A stretch of DNA of 64,000 nucleotides, from positions 2,728,001 to 2,792,000 of the forward strand of contig JARWSJ010000001.1 of assembly GCA_029906195.1 (NCBI GenBank), given 5' to 3'. Positions 36,682-45,942 of the stretch are shown one piece after another. Origin of the DNA: Chitinophagaceae bacterium 26-R-25. Lineage in GTDB: Bacteria; Bacteroidota; Bacteroidia; Chitinophagales; Chitinophagaceae. Every line of letters begins with the position of its first letter. Position 1 is the first letter of the stretch. A program made the position numbers and the translations under genes. A model generated the notes under the pieces. The model had not been told where the DNA came from and made no database searches. It saw only the letters and a list, made by a program, of their open reading frames with translations.

Positions 36682-36725
36682 TTAATTCTTAATTCCTAAT
36701 TCCTAACTCCTAATTCCTAATTTCT
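36682..36725. repeat. Heptanucleotide repeat abutting the SusD stop codon
   Basis: A third tract of TAATTCC-type heptads reaches to within two bases of the stop codon of the SusD gene, in the same orientation as the tract at 35811. Confidence 0.8.
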
Positions 36726-36726
36726 C

Positions 36727-38598
36727 TTATTGGAATGGATCAAATGCTCCACCCCAGTCTTTACTTTGAACTAGTTTCGGATTACGGGATAAGAAACTAT
36801 AAGGCAAGCCGTACAGATACATTTTATCCGGGATTGACAAGTCAGCTTTATCTGTAGTAATGACTTTATAGTCAAACCTGTTGTATACCGTGTTAATATC
36901 ATCCATTGGAGCAGGATCTGTTTGACCGGCTTTGAGCGTGATTGCCAAGCCATGTCGTTGTTTGCCTCTTAACAGATCAAATCTTTTCCAACGTCTGATA
37001 TCATCCCAACGTTTACCTTCAAAAGCAAACTCTACAAAACGTTCATCCTGGTAAGCAGTTCTTATGTCCACTTGTGAAGATGCTGTAATTCCATAGTTTC
37101 CTGTTCCGGCAGCAATGCCTGCACGTTTGCGAATGTCATACAATACCTGTAATGCCTCGCTGCTTTTGCCCAGCTCATTAGCCGCTTCACCGAGGTTCAT
37201 TATAACTTCAGCATAGCGTATTTCCGGCCAGTCAACATCTGATTGTTCAACAACGGCAGCGTCACGATCCACACCTTTTATTTTCGCAAAGAAGCCGTTC
37301 AACTCTCCCATTCCTTCTCCAACCCAGCCCGGTGTAAGTTTATTGAAAGTACCAAGCACTCCACCTTCTGCAGTAAATGTAGCATTAACGAGGTAGGACC
37401 AGTAGTACTCTTTGTTGGTCACCATTTTCGGCGTAAACTGTACGGGTGCTCCGTTGTACTGAATGGTTGCATAGAACCTGTCATCTCTGTTCTGAAACAA
37501 AGTAGGATAAGTAGCAGCAGAAGGAACAAACTTACTTCCATCCTTCATTGGATATGCATTGACCAACTCCAAAGAAGGCATATCATTATCCCAGTCATCA
37601 GCCGAGTATCTTAGTGGCGCACTGCCCGGTGCAGCATAATAAGCATCGGGATAGGTGAAGCGACGAAACATAATTTGCTCTTTGTTCAGCTCCACATTCC
37701 AGATATCGCCATATACAGGATACAATCCCTTGCCGTGGCCATCCAAAAAAGTTTTAGCAGCAAGGTTGGCATCATACGCTTTTTGCCATGTGGCGATACC
37801 ACCCAAACTGTTGAACAAAGGACTCGCAAAAAACAGTAACACTCTGCCTTTGAAAGCCATGGCAGCTCCTTTGTCTATGCGTCCCAAATCAGCGCCACTC
37901 CAGCTATCGGGCAACACAGCTATTGCATCATCCAGGTCTTTCAATATTTGGGTAACGCATTCTGATGTTTTATTACGTGGCATCTGTATTTGTGTAAGAT
38001 CGGATACAGCATCCTGTGGTGTTAATATCAAAGGAACGCCACCTACATCTTTTACTAATTTATTATAGGCCCATGCTCTCCAGAATAAGGCCTGTCCCTT
38101 GATGTTGTTTTTCGCAACCGGATCAAAAGTGGCTTTATCAATGTTTGCCAGTATATTGTTGCAACCACGGATATCTGCATAGGTATTTACTGCCCAGTTG
38201 AGTTTTACGCCAAGCGCTGCGTTATCATAATTTTCCAACCAGTCATATGTTGCAGTGCCCAACAAAACTTTGTCTGAGTATCTGTGTGGAGAAATGGCCT
38301 CGTCTGTGCCATTACCCGTACCAAAGTTTACATATTGCCAATTTTTTACCCAACCATCCCAAAACCAGTTGTTATACACTCTCGAGCAACCTCCGGGGTT
38401 ACCCATTCCATAGGGCCAGCATGGCATTATATCATTTTGTACACCGTCTAAATAAGCAGTTGCAGCTTTTGATGATCCCCATAGTTGATCGCTGGTAACG
38501 GAACTCAGCGGTTGTCTGTCCAATATTTTTGTACAACTTCCAAAAATAGCCGGGACAAGACCTAACATGAATATATTTTTAAAAAGATGCTTTTTCAT
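36727..38598 (-). CDS. SusD/RagB-type glycan-binding lipoprotein
   Basis: A 623-residue protein with lipobox GLVPAIFGSC. Conserved blocks: LDRQPLSSVTSDQLWGSS, KGQALFWRAWAYNKLVKDVGGVPLIL, DVDWPEIRYAEVIMNLGEAANELG and the C-terminal YQDERFVEFAFEGKRWDDIRRWKRFD. It ends KDWGGAFDPFQ. It forms the binding lid for the SusC encoded 19 bp upstream. Tryptophan-rich blocks near the N-terminus (WFWDGWVKNWQYVNFGTGNG) are plausible ligand-contact loops. Confidence 0.95.
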   Translation of the reverse strand: MKKHLFKNIFMLGLVPAIFGSCTKILDRQPLSSVTSDQLWGSSKAATAYLDGVQNDIMPCWPYGMGNPGGCSRVYNNWFWDGWVKNWQYVNFGTGNGTDEAISPHRYSDKVLLGTATYDWLENYDNAALGVKLNWAVNTYADIRGCNNILANIDKATFDPVAKNNIKGQALFWRAWAYNKLVKDVGGVPLILTPQDAVSDLTQIQMPRNKTSECVTQILKDLDDAIAVLPDSWSGADLGRIDKGAAMAFKGRVLLFFASPLFNSLGGIATWQKAYDANLAAKTFLDGHGKGLYPVYGDIWNVELNKEQIMFRRFTYPDAYYAAPGSAPLRYSADDWDNDMPSLELVNAYPMKDGSKFVPSAATYPTLFQNRDDRFYATIQYNGAPVQFTPKMVTNKEYYWSYLVNATFTAEGGVLGTFNKLTPGWVGEGMGELNGFFAKIKGVDRDAAVVEQSDVDWPEIRYAEVIMNLGEAANELGKSSEALQVLYDIRKRAGIAAGTGNYGITASSQVDIRTAYQDERFVEFAFEGKRWDDIRRWKRFDLLRGKQRHGLAITLKAGQTDPAPMDDINTVYNRFDYKVITTDKADLSIPDKMYLYGLPYSFLSRNPKLVQSKDWGGAFDPFQ

Positions 38599-38617
38599 AT
38601 TCCAAAGAATTTGATTA

Positions 38618-41600
38618 TTAGAATTGAAGATTTAGTCCAACTGAAAGTGATTTCATGATTGGATAGCTACCAAAAGAATAGACTTCCGGATCATACAATT
38701 TGAACTTCCTGAAACAAAATAAATTGGCACCACTAACAAATATCTGAGTTGAACTAATGCCTGCTTTATGCAATGTGCTTACTGGCAAACTATACGAGAG
38801 GTTTATATTCTTCAACCTGAGAAATGCACCATTGAAAGTGTTGAGCTCCGAAGACACTGAGTAGTCAGAACGCTGGTTGCCACTGGCGTTATATAGTTTC
38901 GGAAAACTCCCGTTTGGATTAGCGTCCGAATATGAATCAGCATAGTAAGCAGGGAAAGGAATGTTGGCGGTATTTGCTCTGTTCCATGGATCGTTATAAC
39001 TCACTTTGTAACCTGCCAGGCCACCGAATACAGCATTCAATGCAAAGGCTTTGTACTGCATGTTAAGAATAAAGCCATACGCAATTGGCGCATTGAGCAT
39101 GCTGCCGGTTTGACCATAACCGCCTGAAGAAGTGTTTGAATAATTCGCCAGCACTACTTTGTCATAGTTATCAATAATACCGTCTGCTTTACCATTAGGC
39201 CCACTTACATCCTGGAAGTTCATCATTCCTTTTTGTGGTGCCACGCCAAAGATTTTGTATCCTGCCGGTAATGCAGCCACATCCGCATCCGTTCTCAATA
39301 TTCCCGTGGCATGATAACCAACAAGGTAATTCAATGGTTTGCCTACAGGATCTTCAGCCGGCAATGCACCCAGTGGTTTATCCTTTAAAACAACATTGGT
39401 TGTAGCAAGTCCGAAGTTTGCTTTTACATCAAATGTAAAGTCGCGTCCTATTTTGCCATTCATATACCCAAGCTCTATATCCATTCCTTTGGCATCCATT
39501 TTACCATAGTTTTCAACTGGGTAACTTGTACCAAACTCCACAGGTGTTTGAAGTATACGTTGTCCTAAAATATCATAGGTATTTTTCGACCAGAAATCAG
39601 CGGTGAAATTCCAATGTTTCAGGAAATTAAATTCTACGCCCGCATCAAACGATTTGGCACCTTCCCATGTATAATTCGGTTGTGCCATACCGTTATAATC
39701 CAATGTAGGTTGCAATGCACCGGGAGTGCCCAGATAATATGAGTTGTTGGATGCATTATAATATTCCTTGTAAAGGAATGGAGGGATGTTGTCATTACCC
39801 GTTATTCCATAAGACATACGAAGCTTCAAGAAGTCTACCACATTGGATGTGTTACGCATGAAATTTTCTTTTGACACTACCCAGCCCAATGATACCGCTG
39901 GAAAATATCCCCAACGATTTTCTTTGGAAAACTTAGAAGAGCCGTCTGCTCTCATGGATGCTGACAAAAGATACTTCGACTGAAAATCATAATTCAACCT
40001 TCCAACATAAGACACTCTTGAGTCCAACGGTTTTTCATATCCGTTGGCCTTGGCATCACCAGGATTAGGGCTTGCAAAAGGCAACTGATCTGTTTGATAA
40101 ACCGGGAAATTGTACTTGTAAATACTGGAGTATCTGTAGTAGCCATCGGCTTGTTCATAAACACCCGTTACATTCAAATGATGATCACCGAAATGCGTAT
40201 CATAGGTCACGATACCATTTAGCTGATAAGAGTTGGTACGCTCATTTTCGTTACCAACATACGGCCTCGCAGGAGAGGTAGCGTATTGTGTACCGATGAC
40301 CTCATTCGTATACATTTGTTGCACCCCGCTATTGGGGTCTTTCTTGAACTTATATAGCAATGGCTGTATGCCATAAGCTTTAATGAAAGCATTGGTGTTA
40401 TATAAATCAGCAATTCCCTTTATCGACAATCCCTTTACAAAAGGCACTTTGTAGTCAAGTGAAATTAATCCGTCAATATTTTGTTGATTGGTGTTTCGAT
40501 AGCCGCCATTATTTATGGCCTCTACAGGGTTGGTTACCCAATCAGTCGCTATAGGCTTTCCATCAATGTAAGCATAAGAAAGCGGAGACATTATATATTT
40601 CAGATAGGCAATGTTGTAATCAGCATTATCTGTTTCGCTAGCAATTCGTCCCTTTAAACCATTGTTATAATTCAGGTTCAAGCCCAATGTAAGGTTGCGG
40701 GTAACATTCATCTGAATATTACTACGCAAGTTATATTTCCTGTAGTCCATGTGAGGCAGGAAACCATTCTCGTGGTAGTATGAGCCTGCAACGAAGTAGG
40801 TCATCATATCATTTCCACCAGATACATTGGCAGAATACCTTTGGTTTAGCGGCATGCGATACAATTCATCAACGTGGAGGTTGCCTTCTGGGTTATGCTG
40901 GTGTATCCAGTTCCTATCATAATCATTAAACCTGGCATCTCCGGGCTGCGAATGCATCGTATTATACATATCCATGCTCTCATCCATGCCCAGGTATTTT
41001 ACATCTATACCTTGCTTATTGTAAACACCAACAATAGAATTAAACTGGAATGTTGGCTTTCCTTTTTTGCCTGTTTTGGTAGTAACCAACAACACACCAT
41101 CAGAGGAACGCGAGCCATAAATAGCGGCGGCTGCAGCATCTTTTAGAATGGTCATGTCCTGCACCTGGTTAGGGTCCAGGGCATCAAAATAAACCTGGTC
41201 TCTTACAATACCATCCACCACATAAATTGGTCCTCCACTGTTCCATGATGATGAAGAGCGGATGCGCACTGAAGAAGGGCTGCCGGGCACACCCGTTCCT
41301 GTTTGTATAAATACACCTGCAGCTCTGCCGGCAAGTATATTAGACAAATTCGAAGTGGAAACATTGGCCATTTCCTTCGTATTGATAGTCGATACAGCTG
41401 TTGTCAGATTGCCTTTTTTCTGACTGCCATATCCTACAACAACAACATCATCGAGGCTCGTAATTTTGGGCTGAAGTCTAACGACCATACCCTCTGATGC
41501 TTTGATAGTCTGGGATTGATACCCTATCATCTCAATTTGAAGATAACTGTCTGCAGGAGCGTTTAGTTCGAATGCTCCTTTTGAATCGGCAACAGTTTTA

Positions 41601-41767
41601 GCGGATCCACCTACCTGAATAATGGTGGCCCCTGCCATTGGTTTTTGAAGTGAGTCGGTTATGACTCCTTTAATCTTACTGTTTTTTTGTGCGTAAGTAA
41701 AATGGGAACAAAGTAGCAGTGTTGACAGCACCAACACAAGGCGCAGCAATCGCAGTCGATGGTTCAT
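38618..41767 (-). CDS. SusC/RagA-type TonB-dependent outer-membrane transporter
   Basis: A 1049-residue protein with a signal peptide (LVLSTLLLCSHFTYAQ). Carboxypeptidase-regulatory-like domain at about 31-105, plug with DDVVVVGYGSQKKGNLTTAV, IYVVDGIVRDQVYFDALDP and DAAAAAIYGSRSSDGVLLVTTK, then a barrel ending VGLNLQF. No STN domain. It is first in its transcript and divergent from the AraC regulator, which is the likely controller. Confidence 0.97.
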   Translation of the reverse strand: MNHRLRLLRLVLVLSTLLLCSHFTYAQKNSKIKGVITDSLQKPMAGATIIQVGGSAKTVADSKGAFELNAPADSYLQIEMIGYQSQTIKASEGMVVRLQPKITSLDDVVVVGYGSQKKGNLTTAVSTINTKEMANVSTSNLSNILAGRAAGVFIQTGTGVPGSPSSVRIRSSSSWNSGGPIYVVDGIVRDQVYFDALDPNQVQDMTILKDAAAAAIYGSRSSDGVLLVTTKTGKKGKPTFQFNSIVGVYNKQGIDVKYLGMDESMDMYNTMHSQPGDARFNDYDRNWIHQHNPEGNLHVDELYRMPLNQRYSANVSGGNDMMTYFVAGSYYHENGFLPHMDYRKYNLRSNIQMNVTRNLTLGLNLNYNNGLKGRIASETDNADYNIAYLKYIMSPLSYAYIDGKPIATDWVTNPVEAINNGGYRNTNQQNIDGLISLDYKVPFVKGLSIKGIADLYNTNAFIKAYGIQPLLYKFKKDPNSGVQQMYTNEVIGTQYATSPARPYVGNENERTNSYQLNGIVTYDTHFGDHHLNVTGVYEQADGYYRYSSIYKYNFPVYQTDQLPFASPNPGDAKANGYEKPLDSRVSYVGRLNYDFQSKYLLSASMRADGSSKFSKENRWGYFPAVSLGWVVSKENFMRNTSNVVDFLKLRMSYGITGNDNIPPFLYKEYYNASNNSYYLGTPGALQPTLDYNGMAQPNYTWEGAKSFDAGVEFNFLKHWNFTADFWSKNTYDILGQRILQTPVEFGTSYPVENYGKMDAKGMDIELGYMNGKIGRDFTFDVKANFGLATTNVVLKDKPLGALPAEDPVGKPLNYLVGYHATGILRTDADVAALPAGYKIFGVAPQKGMMNFQDVSGPNGKADGIIDNYDKVVLANYSNTSSGGYGQTGSMLNAPIAYGFILNMQYKAFALNAVFGGLAGYKVSYNDPWNRANTANIPFPAYYADSYSDANPNGSFPKLYNASGNQRSDYSVSSELNTFNGAFLRLKNINLSYSLPVSTLHKAGISSTQIFVSGANLFCFRKFKLYDPEVYSFGSYPIMKSLSVGLNLQF

Positions 41768-42132
41768 GTTACATAATTTAAGTTATTCGAATTCAATAGT
41801 GCAAAATTCGCCTCCATAGAACGAACTGGAATTCAAGTACATGAATTCATTGATACCGTATATGAATCGCCTAATACGGTATTCAAATTCGTTCGTACGA
41901 TGCTAGAATTTCAGCAATACGATATTCCAAATTTTTTTAGCGATTTACCACAGCGTTTTTGACTGTTAGTGATGGTTTTTTTGCGATACGTTAAAAAGAG
42001 CTTTTTCAGAAAGTGTTTTTGTTTTTTTTATTGAGCAAATTGGTTACTTTAATATCACCAAAACAAAAGAGCAGTCTTAAGAAGTCAGAATGCTGTTCTT
42101 TTACGATTGCTTAATCTGCCAAAACACAACGC
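41768..42132. promoter_or_regulatory. Divergent SusC/AraC control region
   Basis: A 365-bp gap between divergent genes must carry both promoters. It shows an inverted pair ATACCGTAT (41853-41861) / ATACGGTAT (41874-41882), a wider inverted pair GAACGAA (41819-41825) / TTCGTTC (41888-41894), and repeated GAATTCA words between. These are candidate operators for the AraC protein; no binding consensus is known to me. Confidence 0.5.
42065..42102 (+). promoter_or_regulatory. Hairpin in the AraC leader
   Basis: The AAAAGAGCAG arm pairs with CTGTTCTTTT (one mismatch) around an 18-base loop, ending 30 bp before the AraC start codon. It could be a leader structure affecting translation, an attenuator, or a protein-binding dyad. 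Confidence 0.45.
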
Positions 42133-43026
42133 ATGCAATATATCTATGAGAATTTTACTTTCCCGCCAGATCAATCATTTACTATTCGCCGAGATATATA
42201 TGAGCCAAAGATGTATACCTCACTGAAATCCCATATCAATTTTGAAATTGCATTGATTGAAAACTGTGTTGGAAAGCGCTTTATTGGAGACAACATAGAA
42301 GATTTCGAAGGAGCTGAACTTGTCCTCCTTGGAAGTTATCTTCCACACTGTTGGCAATTTTACAAAGTAATTGAACCAACAAGTCCTACAACATGTATCG
42401 TCATTCATTTTTTTCCGGATTTTTTGGGAAAACAATTGCTTGAAAGACCAGAAGCGAAACACTTACACAAACTTTTCAACGACGCTGCAAAAGGAGTACA
42501 CTTTTCGGGTGCTACAATCACACAGGCAAAAATTTTAATGGAGCAAATGTTATGTGAAAATGGATTGTCGAAAGCCGCGCTCATGCTTCGACTGCTGGAT
42601 CTCCTTTCCAGCTCCGCCTCATCAAAAGTATTATCTTCTCCTTTTTTTAACATCATTGAAAACTCCGCAGAGGCACAAAAGATAGACAAGGTATTTGATT
42701 ACATTTTTGAGAATTTTAGAAAAGAGATTGCTTTAACCGACGTTGCGAACATCGCGCATATGTCACCTGCAGCGTTCTGTCGCTTCTTTAAATCAAAAAC
42801 CAACCGCACACTGATTGATTTTGTAAATGAAGTGCGTATCGGTCATGCAGCAAAGCTTTTGATCGAAGGAAAACATAACATTACTGAAGCATGTTTCAAC
42901 AGCGGTTATAATAATCTTTCGAACTTCAATAAACATTTCAGGAATATAAAAGGTATGTCGCCGCGGGATTTTTTGAAACAATACAATACCGATCCTCAAG
43001 ATCTTCTATTAGAGACTACCGAATAA
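42133..43026 (+). CDS. AraC-family transcriptional regulator
   Basis: A 297-residue protein. The N-terminal half (about 1-150) is a cupin-like sensing domain (FEIALIENCVGKRFIGDNIEDFEGAEL), and about 190-287 is the double helix-turn-helix domain with DVANIAHMSPAAFCRFFKSKTNRTLIDFVNEVRI and ITEACFNSGYNNLSNFNKHFRNIKGMSPRDF. It is transcribed away from the SusC/SusD operon across a 365-bp region. Carbohydrate-responsive activation of that operon is the natural reading. It is the only plus-strand gene outside the lipid island. Confidence 0.92.
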   Translation: MQYIYENFTFPPDQSFTIRRDIYEPKMYTSLKSHINFEIALIENCVGKRFIGDNIEDFEGAELVLLGSYLPHCWQFYKVIEPTSPTTCIVIHFFPDFLGKQLLERPEAKHLHKLFNDAAKGVHFSGATITQAKILMEQMLCENGLSKAALMLRLLDLLSSSASSKVLSSPFFNIIENSAEAQKIDKVFDYIFENFRKEIALTDVANIAHMSPAAFCRFFKSKTNRTLIDFVNEVRIGHAAKLLIEGKHNITEACFNSGYNNLSNFNKHFRNIKGMSPRDFLKQYNTDPQDLLLETTE

Positions 43027-43095
43027 ATAGATTACAAGGGAATACTTCCGGCGTGCATCGCGCCATTTTTAATTTTGATAGTGCAATCAAATAAA

Positions 43096-43130
43096 AAAGC
43101 TCTATGATTAATTGTTAATCATAGAGCTTT
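43096..43130 (-). terminator. Bidirectional terminator between AraC and symporter
   Basis: Perfect 15-bp stem (AAAGCTCTATGATTA and its complement) with a five-base loop. On the minus strand it is followed by TTTATTTG, which suits the symporter operon; it can also end the convergent AraC transcript. Confidence 0.9.
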
Positions 43131-43153
43131 CGAAATTACATTAAGACGGAAGT

Positions 43154-44722
43154 TTAATTGAACAAAATATAAATGAGCGCCATTACAACAGCTAAGGCTC
43201 CCCACAACAACCATACTTTTTTACCATTACCAAGAGCCATTTTTCGATTGGTTTCTAATAGCGATGGTAAAGCCTTGCCATTTGTTTGTTTGGTAAGCAA
43301 GGACACAATTACCATAACCACCAGCAAGACACAAAAAATATAAAACGACAACATCAAAAAGTGTGGCCAGAATCCTTTGTAAGGATATCCCACCACATAA
43401 CACACGCCTATGATAAGGCAGGCGAGGCCGCCTCCATAAAGCACTACATTGGCAGCAATACTGGTAACGCGCTTCCAAGTAATGCCAGCGAGAAACACTA
43501 CTGAAAGAGGTGGCGCCAGTATGGAAACCAATCCCTGCACAAGGTCGAAAAAGCCCTTGCCAGAATGCGAATACAGAGACGCAATACCAATAGCAAGTAT
43601 TGCAGCAACGACAGTGAACAGTTTACCAAAACGTCGCAGCGTTGTATCATCCATCTTTTTAAACCGGCTTACCACATCCAAAGTAAAAACGGTGCTAAAA
43701 GAATTGAGAGCCGAAGAGACAGTATCAATCAAAGCCGCAACCAAAGCCGCTACACATAAACCAAGTAAACCATGCGGCATTAATTGCTTAATCATTGTAA
43801 CGTAAGCATTATCTGGTTGGGCAACATTTCTGAACAAAACAAAACACATGATACCAGGGAAAATGAAAATAAGTGGCATCATAATTTTCAAAGCCGCAAT
43901 AAACATCGCACCATATTGCCCCTCTTCGATATTTTCCGCAGCCAATACTTTCTGAACAATCGTTTGGTCCGCACACCAGTAATAAATAGCCACAACAGGA
44001 TAACCAAGCAAAACAGCTATCCATGAGTATTCAGGATCTGACGCGGGTCTGAACAACATCCAGTAATTTTTAGGTGTTTGTTGAACCAGTCCCGATATAC
44101 CACCTATTTTATGGAGCCCCATATAAGTGAGGATGATGGAAGACACTATAATAATGATGGATTGAAAAATACCGGTACGAACGACCGCCTTTAACCCGCC
44201 AATGGCTGTAAAACTTGTAGCAATAACGGCAACAATAATCATCGACTGCATTAACGACCAACCAAATATTTGCGAAATAATAAGCCCTCCTGCATACAAC
44301 GCCCCACCCAACCATACTACCAGGATGGAAATGAGACTATAAATCACCAGAAAATTGTATGATTTTTTACCAAATCGCAATAACAGAAATTGCGGCATGG
44401 TACTTATTTTAGTGGTGAGGTAATGCGGGAGGAAAAACATCGCAAGCATTAACAGGAATACCCATGCGAGCCATTCAAAGTTACTTCCTACAATTCCCTG
44501 GGAAAAACCTATGCTGGCAAAACCAACCAACATCGTAGGGCCCGCATTGGCACTAAACATGGAGAACCCTATTTGCCACCACTTTAAAGAGCGGCCACCT
44601 AAAAATATGTCTGCATTTGATTGATTCTTTCTCGACAGGTGAATCCCTACAGTGAGAAGTGCTACCAAATATAGCAGCAGGACCAAATAATCTAACCAGG
44701 AAAGTGTAACATTCACAAGCAA
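43154..44722 (-). CDS. Sodium:solute symporter (SSS/SLC5 family)
   Basis: A 522-residue integral membrane protein with about 13-14 hydrophobic segments. NADIFLGGRSLKWWQIGFSMFSANAGPTMLVGFASIGFSQG is the SSS N-terminal signature region, and LVAALIDTVSSALNSFSTVFTLDVVSR matches the Na2-site helix. It probably imports a sugar, amino sugar or sugar acid across the inner membrane with Na+. Last gene of a four-gene operon, 14 bp after the enolase-superfamily gene and before a strong terminator. Confidence 0.92.
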   Translation of the reverse strand: MLVNVTLSWLDYLVLLLYLVALLTVGIHLSRKNQSNADIFLGGRSLKWWQIGFSMFSANAGPTMLVGFASIGFSQGIVGSNFEWLAWVFLLMLAMFFLPHYLTTKISTMPQFLLLRFGKKSYNFLVIYSLISILVVWLGGALYAGGLIISQIFGWSLMQSMIIVAVIATSFTAIGGLKAVVRTGIFQSIIIIVSSIILTYMGLHKIGGISGLVQQTPKNYWMLFRPASDPEYSWIAVLLGYPVVAIYYWCADQTIVQKVLAAENIEEGQYGAMFIAALKIMMPLIFIFPGIMCFVLFRNVAQPDNAYVTMIKQLMPHGLLGLCVAALVAALIDTVSSALNSFSTVFTLDVVSRFKKMDDTTLRRFGKLFTVVAAILAIGIASLYSHSGKGFFDLVQGLVSILAPPLSVVFLAGITWKRVTSIAANVVLYGGGLACLIIGVCYVVGYPYKGFWPHFLMLSFYIFCVLLVVMVIVSLLTKQTNGKALPSLLETNRKMALGNGKKVWLLWGALAVVMALIYILFN

Positions 44723-44736
44723 AAATTTAATACGGA

Positions 44737-45909
44737 TTAAATAGAAACCAAAGGCGAAAAGGTTCTGACATCTCTTCTACTCCAGCATTTCTGAGAGACA
44801 ATCTTATTACCCCTTGCACAGAGGTCCCAATCCACCTGCGCTCCACTACCTTCAACGGAAGGCAATACAAACTTCCCGTTCTTTCTCTCAGGCAGCACAA
44901 GGAAGTATTTTTCAAGACCATGCATAATCGCATATAAATATTCAACCTGGCAATGCTGATTAGCAGAAGCCATCAGGGAAGCGGTAAACCACGAGTATCC
45001 TCCCGACGTAAACTGAATGCCTGTTTGATGAGCGAGATCTCTTACTTCCATCCATTCTCTCACACCTCCTATTTGAGTAGGAACGGGTTGTAAATGGCGC
45101 ACGCCCATGTTTACAAGTGCGGGAAATGTCTTCGACGTTCGTTCAGATTCGCCATACGAAATAGCAATCGTTGTACTGCGGGTTAGTTTCTCTATCTGGT
45201 CAAGTGCTGCTGAATGAACAGGTTCCTCGAACCATGCCAGATCTTCACCACCAGTCATATCAATAAATTGTAAAGCCTGTTCACATGTCCATATCTGGTT
45301 TGCATCAACTGCAAGCTTAACATCTTTTCCCATCAAACGACGAACAAATTTCACACGTTCCACATCCTCTTTCATTCTTGAACCAAAGTCCTTACCAACT
45401 TTCATCTTGTAGCAACGTGTGCCTGCATTGAGAAAGCAGGTCAACTCTGCTTCCAACTCTTTCAAAGAATAGTTTGTTCCTCCACCGCTTCCATAAAAAT
45501 CCACCTCATTTCTTTCTGCATTTAAATACTTATGTAGTGGAAGTTTATGACGACGTGCTGCCAGGTCGTGCAGGGCAAGGTCTATCTGACCGAGCACAGC
45601 GGAAGCCTGTCCCCTGAAACCTTCATTTCGTATTGACCAGTATAACTGCGGATATAACTTGTTATACGGTTGGTTTTGGTTGTGTAATAATATCGGTAGT
45701 ATAAAATTTTCTAAAATATTATTGTATGAACTGAATACAGGAGCTTCACCTATAACACCGTCTTCATCTTCCAATGTAAGTATAGCAATACCAAAAGTAT
45801 GAAACGGCCCCATGGTAGCGTCTTGAAAGGGAGGCGCAGCACATGAGGGCTCAAGCGTTCTGATGCGGGCACTGCTGATTTTAAAAACTTCATTATCTAT
45901 TGTATTCAT
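44737..45909 (-). CDS. Enolase-superfamily enzyme with altered catalytic dyad
   Basis: A 390-residue protein of the mandelate racemase/muconate lactonizing type. Lys168-x-Lys170 (CYKMKVGK) and the three metal ligands Asp202 (VDAN), Glu228 (WFEEP) and Glu254 (YGES) are in place. The His-Asp dyad seems absent: the LQPV-P position expected to hold Asp has Val276, and FTSGG has Gly303 where the usual PHG histidine would be. Members dehydrate sugar acids or epimerise their substrates through an enolate. Placed between a kinase and a symporter, it probably acts on an imported sugar derivative. The changed dyad argues against assuming a standard acid-sugar dehydratase. Confidence 0.88.
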   Translation of the reverse strand: MNTIDNEVFKISSARIRTLEPSCAAPPFQDATMGPFHTFGIAILTLEDEDGVIGEAPVFSSYNNILENFILPILLHNQNQPYNKLYPQLYWSIRNEGFRGQASAVLGQIDLALHDLAARRHKLPLHKYLNAERNEVDFYGSGGGTNYSLKELEAELTCFLNAGTRCYKMKVGKDFGSRMKEDVERVKFVRRLMGKDVKLAVDANQIWTCEQALQFIDMTGGEDLAWFEEPVHSAALDQIEKLTRSTTIAISYGESERTSKTFPALVNMGVRHLQPVPTQIGGVREWMEVRDLAHQTGIQFTSGGYSWFTASLMASANQHCQVEYLYAIMHGLEKYFLVLPERKNGKFVLPSVEGSGAQVDWDLCARGNKIVSQKCWSRRDVRTFSPLVSI

Positions 45910-45942
45910 CTGGGCTATTTTTTGTCGTCAGTATTTTGTCAT

